From: Comamonadaceae bacterium
GTDB lineage: Bacteria > Pseudomonadota > Gammaproteobacteria > Burkholderiales > Burkholderiaceae
Length of the DNA: 14,933 nt
Direction: 5' to 3'
Assembly: GCA_947505915.1 (NCBI GenBank)
Contig: CANNNH010000019.1
Location: 1-14,933, forward strand
In this document: positions 1-5,443 of the stretch, in pieces
How positions within the stretch are numbered: the first letter of the stretch is position 1
How the letters are laid out: every line of letters starts with the position of its first letter
Notes under the pieces: generated by a model
Database searches by the model: none
What the model saw: the letters and a program-made list of their open reading frames with translations, nothing else
What the model was told of the DNA's origin: nothing
Translations under genes and position numbers: made by a program

Positions 1-313
1 CGGGGTCTGGCATGGCTTTGCCTTCTTGCAGCTTAAGTTGGGCCTGAGGCCGCCCGCTGCTGTCGCGCAGATAACTGAGCACCTGCACCCCGCGCACTTG
101 CATGCCAGAGCGAAAACTGCTGCCTTCGCGCAACACGCCCTGCCCGTCTATCCAAGCCACGCTGTCAACCCGGGTCGGGCCTTGCAGGGCAGCTTGCACC
201 AGGCCTGCGCGTATGCCTTCCAGGCGTTCTTCCGGGCTCAAACCCGTGACGGCCTGAGCCAGCGCCGCCGGAGCGCACACAGCCAGTACCAGCCAAGCGA
301 GTCGGTGTTTCAT
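1..313 (-). CDS. flgT: FlgT-like flagellar assembly protein, N-terminal part (cut by window edge)
   Basis: About 104 residues are visible, running off the left edge. The start ATG at 313 gives MKHRLAWLVLAVCAPAALAQ, a clear Sec signal peptide with likely cleavage after ALA, so the product should be periplasmic. The following residues (SPEERLEGIRAGLVQAALQG, then VDSVAW, FRSGMQVRGVQVLSYLRD) fit by eye the N-terminal domain of FlgT, in which an Ala-rich helix precedes a strand ending in a serine-arginine-serine/glycine stretch. FlgT is known from Vibrio, where it forms the H ring around the LP ring and helps anchor the stator. It lies 32 bases downstream of flgP on the same strand, which agrees with the usual flgP/flgT pairing. 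No strong Shine-Dalgarno precedes the ATG. Only the N-terminal part is present, so the family call is moderate; otherwise it is a secreted protein of unknown function. Confidence 0.62.
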   Translation of the reverse strand, partial: MKHRLAWLVLAVCAPAALAQAVTGLSPEERLEGIRAGLVQAALQGPTRVDSVAWIDGQGVLREGSSFRSGMQVRGVQVLSYLRDSSGRPQAQLKLQEGKAMPDP

Positions 314-345
314 GGCAAGAGGCCCAGGTAAGTGCGTATGCTGGA

Positions 346-894
346 TCAGCGGTTTCTAGCGACGACCTGTCCCAGGTACAGGGTACGCAGGTCCTTGACC
401 ACGGCTTTGTCCAGCGACAAAGTGGTCTCGTAGGTGTCATCACTGGTCGGCGTGATGCTGACCAGCACAGCGCCGTAGATCACACCTTCGACACGGGTGC
501 GGAAGGAGTCGTTTTGCACCACCATGTCGGCCACCGTAGTGCTGGCATCGAGTTGCTGGCCATAAACCTGCTCAGTCAAAGAGCGGTAAGCGTCTAGCTT
601 GGAAGCGCGTATGGCCAGCAAACGTTGCTGAGCCGGATTGCGGTGGTTTTGCACGCTGATCACAGCGTAGCCGCTGGCGGTCAGCGTTTCGCGCTTTTCG
701 ACCATGGGAGCGATCATGCCCGCCACTTCAGCCGGGCTGGGCTGAACAACAGCAGCTTTGGTGGGCTGGGCCCCAGCTGATTTAACGGGTATTTGCTCCA
801 GCAAGCTCTGGCAGCCTGAGAGGCTGGCAGCCCCCAGAGCAAACATGAAGCACAAGGCCAGCGATCGCGTTGCGGGGAGTTTCAGACGGGTCAT
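346..894 (-). CDS. flgP: FlgP, LPP20-family flagellar outer-membrane lipoprotein
   Basis: A 182-residue lipoprotein. Residues 1-28 form a lipoprotein signal with lipobox L25-S26-G27-C28, so Cys28 should be lipidated. The LPP20-type domain spans about 65-175 and contains the family hallmark RLLAIRASKLDAYRSLTEQVYG-like segment at 91-112, then a VADMV...RVEGVIYGA block (121-142) and a DDTYETTLSLD strand (152-162). In Vibrio and Campylobacter FlgP forms an outer-membrane-associated ring or disk around the flagellar motor and is needed for motility. I chose the ATG at 894 because it puts the signal peptide at the N terminus; an in-frame ATG at 978 would add a hydrophilic 28-residue extension that would spoil the lipoprotein signal. 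It is the first gene of a pair with the FlgT-like gene and is divergent from the sigma-54 activator. Confidence 0.85.
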   Translation of the reverse strand: MTRLKLPATRSLALCFMFALGAASLSGCQSLLEQIPVKSAGAQPTKAAVVQPSPAEVAGMIAPMVEKRETLTASGYAVISVQNHRNPAQQRLLAIRASKLDAYRSLTEQVYGQQLDASTTVADMVVQNDSFRTRVEGVIYGAVLVSITPTSDDTYETTLSLDKAVVKDLRTLYLGQVVARNR

Positions 895-1033
895 GGCATG
901 GTCTTTCACAGGTAAGCAGGGGCTAAAGGCATCTACCTCAATATCGACAGCAGGACAAGAATCTTGAGACGATTTCAAGCTACTTTGAACCGTTCCCGGC
1001 CATTTTCTTGATGTTTCAAAGTCACAATAATCA

Positions 1034-1071
1034 ATTAAATCATTAACGATTAAATATATTGTGTAATATTA
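1034..1071. promoter_or_regulatory. AT-rich divergent control region between flgP and the fleQ-like gene
   Basis: The 252-base gap between the divergent flgP and fleQ-like genes holds no gene. Its centre is strikingly AT-rich against GC-rich neighbours. It carries near-tandem heptamers ATTAAAT (1034-1040), ATTAACG (1042-1048) and ATTAAAT (1049-1055), followed by the palindrome TAATATTA (1064-1071), which contains TAATAT, a sigma-70-like -10 hexamer, on both strands. No convincing -35 box at ideal spacing and no sigma-54 -24/-12 element were found here on either strand. A role as promoter or operator for one or both genes is inference from position and composition. Confidence 0.4.
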
Positions 1072-1146
1072 GAAGGTGATCGTCAGGCGGAGTATCCCTG
1101 ATGAAGTTGTCTTTTCCGTACGTCTGACACCCCCACTCACCTTCTT

Positions 1147-2295
1147 TTGCCTGTGGCCAGCAAAAAAACCCACTCTTACATCGGATGCAGCGAGGCCGCC
1201 AAGGCGGTTCGTAATCTGGTCTCGCTCGTCGCCGATTCCAGCGCCACGGTGCTGATCACCGGCGAAAGCGGTACCGGCAAGGAGCTGGTAGCGCGCGCCC
1301 TGCACGACGAATCGCTGCGCAAAGACGGCAATTTTGTGCCCATCAACTGCGCAGCCATCCCCAAGGATTTGCTCGAGAGCGAGTTGTTCGGCCACCGCAA
1401 AGGGGCTTTCACCGGCGCTGTCGCAGACCGGGTGGGTCGCTTTGAGTTGGCCCATGGCGGAACAATTTTCTTAGATGAGATCGGCGACTTGTCGCTGGAC
1501 ATGCAAGTCAAGTTGCTGCGCGTCTTGCAAGAAAGAACCATTGACCCGGTTGGCGGCCTGCGACCTGTGCAAGTTCATGTGCGGGTGGTTGCGGCCACGC
1601 ACCGGGACCTGGAGGCAGAGATCGAGGCCGGGCGCTTTCGGGAAGACCTGTATTACCGCCTGAACGTGCTGCCACTCAACACGGCGCCTCTGCGGGAACG
1701 CTCTGAGGATGTGCCTGAGTTGCTCCAATTTTTTGCAGACCGCTTTGCCGGCCAGGGCAAACAGCCGGTCACTTTTACCGATGATTTTCTGCAAGCTTTA
1801 CAGGCTTACCACTGGCCCGGCAACGTGCGTGAATTGTCGAATTTGGTAGACCGCTTCAGCACTTTGTTTGCTTGTCAGCATCTGGCCCTTGGCTCTATAC
1901 CGGCGAACTTGTTGCCGCGCGGCCTGGCCGCCTTGCAGGCCGAGCGCTGCGACAGCGCCCCGGTCAGCTTGCTGCCGCCTGCCCCGGCGCGCCACGAACT
2001 ACTGTCCACCAGCGAGCTGAAGCGCTCAGTGCCTGAAAGCAGCAACGAGGTGGAAGACATCATCATGCTGGCGCAAGGCAGCATGCCGACTTTGCCGGTG
2101 GGCGGTGTTTCTTTGAAAGACAGGCTCGCTGACATTGAGCGTGACCTGATCTCGCAGGCGCTGACGCGCACAGACGGTAATGTGTCGCAGACGGCCCGCT
2201 TACTGAGCCTGCAGCGCACCACTTTGATCGAAAAAATTCACAAGTACGACCTGCGCCCGGCGAACGCAGCCAGCGAGTCACCGCTTTCGGCCTGA
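1147..2295 (+). CDS. fleQ: FleQ/FlrA-like sigma-54 activator without N-terminal receiver domain
   Basis: A sigma-54-dependent activator of up to 382 residues. Visible motifs: Walker A GESGTGKE (39-46), sigma-54 contact loop GAFTGA (86-91), Walker B GGTIFLDE (104-111), arginine-finger region [11 protein letters not shown] (164-174), and a Fis-type helix-turn-helix at about 343-367 ([20 protein letters not shown]). The block [20 protein letters not shown] before the HTH is characteristic of FleQ/FlrA, the master activators of polar flagellar genes. Family members usually have about 120 further residues forming a receiver-like N-terminal domain; here the AAA+ domain begins almost at residue 10. 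The reading frame is open back only to 1105 (stop TGA at 1102), and the only starts are TTG 1147 and GTG 1153, neither with a clear Shine-Dalgarno, so the true start is uncertain. It is divergent from flgP and convergent with the fli operon. The sigma-54 promoter at 12416 is a likely target. Confidence 0.85.
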   Translation: MPVASKKTHSYIGCSEAAKAVRNLVSLVADSSATVLITGESGTGKELVARALHDESLRKDGNFVPINCAAIPKDLLESELFGHRKGAFTGAVADRVGRFELAHGGTIFLDEIGDLSLDMQVKLLRVLQERTIDPVGGLRPVQVHVRVVAATHRDLEAEIEAGRFREDLYYRLNVLPLNTAPLRERSEDVPELLQFFADRFAGQGKQPVTFTDDFLQALQAYHWPGNVRELSNLVDRFSTLFACQHLALGSIPANLLPRGLAALQAERCDSAPVSLLPPAPARHELLSTSELKRSVPESSNEVEDIIMLAQGSMPTLPVGGVSLKDRLADIERDLISQALTRTDGNVSQTARLLSLQRTTLIEKIHKYDLRPANAASESPLSA

Positions 2296-2315
2296 TCGAC
2301 TTTTAAAACGCGGGC

Positions 2316-3098
2316 TTAATCTGTACCCGGCGCACGCGGGTACTGCAACATGCGGTCACGGTTGCGGTCTGCGGCCAGTTTGGCGGCTCTGGCGTCAGCG
2401 GCCTGACGGTCACGCAACTCCTTTTGCTGCTTTTCCATGTCACGGCGAACTGCACTTGCATCACCGAGCGCGCCCTCCAGACCTTTCATCTGACCGGACA
2501 GTGTTTTCAAGGCATTGGCCTGCGCTTGCAGGCGGCCGTCCATGGCTTGCACTTGCTTGCTCATAGACTGGGTCTTGCCGTCAAGTTGCTTGACCAGTAA
2601 ATCCGGGGTGGCCTGGGAGGTTTTGATGACTTCTTCCAGGCGGGCGTCAATTTTGGTTTGTATGGCCGCCGAGGCCTCTTGCTTGACCATCAGCTCTTGC
2701 AGCGCTTGCTGCACCGAACCGACAGACTCCATCGAGGCATCCATGCCGACCACGCGTTTACCGATGGCCAGCATCATGCTGTCAAGTTGCTCCACGCGGC
2801 TTTGCAAGCGCCAAGCCATGGCGCCGAAAACACCGCAAGCGACCACCATCAGGCAGCCGCACAGAAACACCAGGAAAAATTGCAGCCGTCGTTGCTGCAC
2901 GTGGGCGTCCACCAGTTTTTTGGAGGCCAGGCGCAACTCAATACCGGCATCGGCCGCCATGTTGGCAGAACGGCTGGCCAGATCGGCCGAATCCATGAGC
3001 ACCAACTTCATGTCGGTCATGTTGTGCTCATCGATAGCCTTGTCGGCAGCGGCCAGATCTAGCGAGTCACCTGCACCGGCAGGGTTTGTGGGATCCAT
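2316..3098 (-). CDS. Unknown single-span membrane protein with long coiled coil, tail of fli operon
   Basis: A 260-residue protein I do not recognise. Residues 1-70 are hydrophilic and include a helical DLASRSANMAADAGIELRL stretch. A single hydrophobic segment follows at about 73-96 (LQFFLVFLCGCLMVVACGVF), directly after a QQRR cluster that favours a cytoplasmic N terminus. Residues 98-240 are rich in Q, K, E, A and D with heptad-like spacing, predicting a long coiled coil, which would be periplasmic in that orientation. The C-terminal end is basic. It starts 45 bases after the preceding gene with a good Shine-Dalgarno (TGGAGA before ATG 3098), so it is probably the last gene of the fliK-to-flhB transcript. 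It ends only 20 bases from the end of the convergent sigma-54 activator gene. A structural or tethering role is plausible but there is no motif that proves a function. Confidence 0.8.
   Translation of the reverse strand: MDPTNPAGAGDSLDLAAADKAIDEHNMTDMKLVLMDSADLASRSANMAADAGIELRLASKKLVDAHVQQRRLQFFLVFLCGCLMVVACGVFGAMAWRLQSRVEQLDSMMLAIGKRVVGMDASMESVGSVQQALQELMVKQEASAAIQTKIDARLEEVIKTSQATPDLLVKQLDGKTQSMSKQVQAMDGRLQAQANALKTLSGQMKGLEGALGDASAVRRDMEKQQKELRDRQAADARAAKLAADRNRDRMLQYPRAPGTD
2323..2343. repeat. Perfect inverted repeat at the convergent gene ends, possible terminator
   Basis: Arms GTACCCG (2323-2329) and CGGGTAC (2337-2343) are perfect complements with a 7-base loop. The hairpin covers the last codons of the 260-residue gene and lies 28 bases after the stop of the fleQ-like gene. 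There is no long T run beside it; only TTTTAAAA at 2301-2308 follows on the minus strand. It may help end transcription from both sides, but this is weak evidence. Confidence 0.3.
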
Positions 3099-3126
3099 GT
3101 CAGTCTCCAGGGCTTAACGCCATTGC

Positions 3127-3134
3127 TTATCGGC
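3127..3134 (-). promoter_or_regulatory. Possible sigma-28 (FliA) -10 element before the last operon gene
   Basis: The minus strand carries a perfect GCCGATAA octamer, the flagellar sigma-28 -10 consensus, inside the 45-base gap before the 260-residue gene. A TAAA -35-like core occurs upstream, but with 12 bases between it and the octamer (a second TAAA is 8 away) instead of the usual 15 or so. The short spacer makes a working promoter doubtful. Confidence 0.22.
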
Positions 3135-3143
3135 TGGCACGCT

Positions 3144-3842
3144 TTATTTAGTCGCTTTGCCTTGCAGTGAGTCAAGCTTGCTGCGAATTTTGTCGTTTTC
3201 GATTTTCAGCTTGACCACGCGGGCCGGGAAATTCATCTGCAGCATCTCTTGCATAGCATCAGAAAGATCCGGTGTTTCATCAGAATCGGCATGCTCAGGC
3301 AAAACTTGAGGCGCAGCCACTTCAGCCGGGGCTGCAGCAGGTTGCAAGTCTGCTTCATAAACGCCTTTTTCAGCCAGCGGTGGCGGGACCGCGACAAAGT
3401 GGTCGTTTTCAAATTGTGGAATCAATGGTCCAGCCTCAGATGGGCCACGCGCCACAGCGCCTGGAATGTCATAGTCTGGCGCCTGGACGCGCTGCGCAGG
3501 TGGCAGCAGCTCGGTGTGATCATTGGTGGCCCGTTTGAGAAGCAAGCCCCCTAAAGGTGCGGCTTGGGTTTGTGTCTCCGGGGCCAGTGCGCGGGCTTGG
3601 TGAATGTCGCGCTCAAAATTAGGCTGGTCGGCTGCCTTGGCCGCAGCCTGCCCCTCGGGCACGGCCAGCCGGTGGTCGTGCAGATGGTGCTCTAAGGTAA
3701 GTCCTTCTTCAGTCGCCAACACTTTGCGCACCGAAGGCTCAATCGCTTCGGCTTTTTTACCGACAGCCATGTGGCTGCCCTCTTTCATGGTCACCTGGTG
3801 AGGTGCGTCATGGTGGATGATTTCGCTGTCTTTATCGCTCAT
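3144..3842 (-). CDS. Unknown soluble 232-residue protein in fli operon
   Basis: A 232-residue protein I do not recognise. No signal peptide or membrane segment is visible, so it is probably cytoplasmic. The N-terminal part has histidine-rich patches (IIHHDAPHQ at 8-16 and LEHHLHDHRL at 50-59). The middle (about 85-190) is Pro/Ala-rich and low in order. The last 45 residues, SDAMQEMLQMNFPARVVKLK followed by IENDKIRSKL, look like an amphipathic helix or short coiled coil and are the best candidate for a folded or partner-binding part. It starts 11 bases after the stop of the SPOR-domain gene, with a strong Shine-Dalgarno AGGAGA that overlaps that stop codon, so the two are surely co-transcribed. 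It may be an adaptor between the two membrane proteins encoded on either side, but this is only inferred from position. Confidence 0.8.
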   Translation of the reverse strand: MSDKDSEIIHHDAPHQVTMKEGSHMAVGKKAEAIEPSVRKVLATEEGLTLEHHLHDHRLAVPEGQAAAKAADQPNFERDIHQARALAPETQTQAAPLGGLLLKRATNDHTELLPPAQRVQAPDYDIPGAVARGPSEAGPLIPQFENDHFVAVPPPLAEKGVYEADLQPAAAPAEVAAPQVLPEHADSDETPDLSDAMQEMLQMNFPARVVKLKIENDKIRSKLDSLQGKATK

Positions 3843-3853
3843 GTTCAGTTCTC

Positions 3854-5443
3854 CTATCGCTTGGGGGCGGTGGTCTGTTCAGGGGTGAATTGCTCGCGCA
3901 GTGAGGCCGCGGTACGCACCCAGGTGTCGGCTGGAACGCCCCGGCTGCGTGTGAAATCAAAGGCTAGTTCACGCGTGGCAAAAGGGCCGGACACAACGAC
4001 AAAGTAAGCCATTTTCTGGTTGGGTCGGTACACCGCAACGATGCGGGCAGCTGACAGCGCAGCTTGAGATTTTTGCCACTGCAGGGCGGCATCGTAGGTG
4101 GGCATGGCCGCATGCTGGACGACATGGGTGCCGGCCGGCATCGGTTTGAGCCAGGCTTGGGCCGCCATGGCCTCGGCAGGCGCTTCGATGGCTTCAGCCG
4201 TGACGGGGATTTTGACGGGGATAGCAGGGGCGGGTATGGCAGGGGCGGGTTTTGCAGCTTTGGCGGTGGCCGGTGCGTCTGCCTGCTTGGGCGCGACCGG
4301 GGCAGCAGGCTGCGCTGATGGCACTGCCGGTGTGGCTGCTGCATTCAAAGGTGCAGGAACGGTAGGCGCTGGCGAAGTTACGCCAGCAGGCACGGTATCG
4401 GCAGGCGCGGTGCTGGCCACTGGCACAGCTGCCGGCACCGCATCCGGGGCCGGGGCAGCGGCAGGCACAGCGTCAGCAGGCGTAGCAGGCGCACTGGCGG
4501 CTACAACGGTAGCGGCCGGTGGGGCGCTCAGCAGCTTGCTGCGGGCCCAGTCCTGCGCCAGTTGCAAGCGGTCCAGCGTGAAAACATCAGGATGCAGCCA
4601 GGCGGTGGTACCCACCGACAAAGCTGCCAGAAAAGAGATAGCCATCAACCAGCGCAAATAGTCGCCGCGACCACGCTTTGTACGGACTTTGTCTTTGGCT
4701 GGTTTAGCTTTCTTTTTGGAGTCGGCGCCGCCGGAAAAAGTGAACACTTCGGTGCCAGCCGGAGCGCGTGAGACGCCAGCATCAAAGCCCAGTGGATCGA
4801 TACCCGCCGGGTCGGCTTGGACCGCTTCGCCGGGCTCAGGGGACTGCATTTTTTCAAGCAATGCTTTGACAGCGCCTTCGCAGCCGTCTTCGCGGCCCTG
4901 GACCAGCATGGCTTGGGCTTGCTCGGGGGTGGGAGCCTCTATGTCCCAGCGCAACATGCGCCGGTCAAAGGACTCAAAAATCTTACGGCTGCGGGCGCTG
5001 GTGCCCAGCAGCAAAACGATGCGAATATTGGCGCCGGGAAAGTTTTGTACCAAGCGGGCCAGCAGCTGCACTTCATGATCGGCGAGGGCGCCGGCGTCGT
5101 GCACGATCATGATGCGGGTGGCCGATTCTTGGCCTGAGAGCTTCATGGCTTGCTCGACAGACTGGCTGGCCAGCACTTCGTTAAAGCGGGTCAGCATGGC
5201 CGCTGTGTCAGCCGGGAAATAAACCTCCAGCTGGCTGGTCGGCGAACTCTCGCGCAAACGTGCAAACAACAAGCGGCTGTAATGGTCCAGCGCAGCTTCG
5301 CGGTTGCTCGACAAGGCCAGGCTACGGCCATCACGCACCAGGCCGGCTACACAGCCTTCAAGACGCAGACGGTCAGCATGGCGAAAATAGACAGGCGCCA
5401 TACCGGCGGCATCCAGGCTCACATTGACATTGAATTCGCTCAT
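3854..5443 (-). CDS. DamX-like SPOR-domain inner-membrane protein coupled to flhB
   Basis: A 529-residue protein with a DamX-like layout. Residues 1-200 form a mixed alpha/beta domain (strand-like ATRIMIVHDAG 108-118 and ANIRIVLLLGTS 138-149) resembling a degenerate AAA/P-loop fold, but with no Walker A motif. A basic stretch (SKKKAKPAKDKVRTKRGRG, 242-260) precedes a single membrane span at about 262-283, which places the N-terminal domain in the cytoplasm. Residues about 305-425 are an Ala/Pro/Val linker. The C-terminal 436-515 carry a SPOR-type domain, with FVVVSGPFATRELAFDFTRS (481-500) as the clearest match. SPOR domains bind septal peptidoglycan lacking stem peptides; in E. coli DamX acts in division. 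Its ATG overlaps the flhB stop as ATGA, so translation is probably coupled. A peptidoglycan-binding protein inside a flagellar export operon suggests a septal or polar role. Confidence 0.82.
   Translation of the reverse strand: MSEFNVNVSLDAAGMAPVYFRHADRLRLEGCVAGLVRDGRSLALSSNREAALDHYSRLLFARLRESSPTSQLEVYFPADTAAMLTRFNEVLASQSVEQAMKLSGQESATRIMIVHDAGALADHEVQLLARLVQNFPGANIRIVLLLGTSARSRKIFESFDRRMLRWDIEAPTPEQAQAMLVQGREDGCEGAVKALLEKMQSPEPGEAVQADPAGIDPLGFDAGVSRAPAGTEVFTFSGGADSKKKAKPAKDKVRTKRGRGDYLRWLMAISFLAALSVGTTAWLHPDVFTLDRLQLAQDWARSKLLSAPPAATVVAASAPATPADAVPAAAPAPDAVPAAVPVASTAPADTVPAGVTSPAPTVPAPLNAAATPAVPSAQPAAPVAPKQADAPATAKAAKPAPAIPAPAIPVKIPVTAEAIEAPAEAMAAQAWLKPMPAGTHVVQHAAMPTYDAALQWQKSQAALSAARIVAVYRPNQKMAYFVVVSGPFATRELAFDFTRSRGVPADTWVRTAASLREQFTPEQTTAPKR

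Noticed and set aside
895..978. Extended start for flgP at 978
   Set aside because: It would put a hydrophilic extension before the lipoprotein signal; the ATG at 894 gives a proper lipobox arrangement.
995..1012. TGGCCGG on the minus strand upstream of flgP, considered as a sigma-54 promoter
   Set aside because: There is no TTGC-like -12 element at the right spacing.
2515..3117. A 200-residue open frame on the plus strand
   Set aside because: Antisense to the 260-residue operon gene. The minus-strand frame has a good Shine-Dalgarno, a membrane span and a coiled coil, while this one is a Ser/Arg/Cys-rich shadow.
3135..3150. TGGCACG on the plus strand, like a sigma-54 -24 box
   Set aside because: The -12 position reads ATTTA with no GC, and it would read antisense into the operon.
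4098..4661. An Ala/Gly-rich 187-residue open frame on the plus strand
   Set aside because: It mirrors the Ala/Pro linker of the SPOR protein; low-complexity GC-rich codons read well in both directions.
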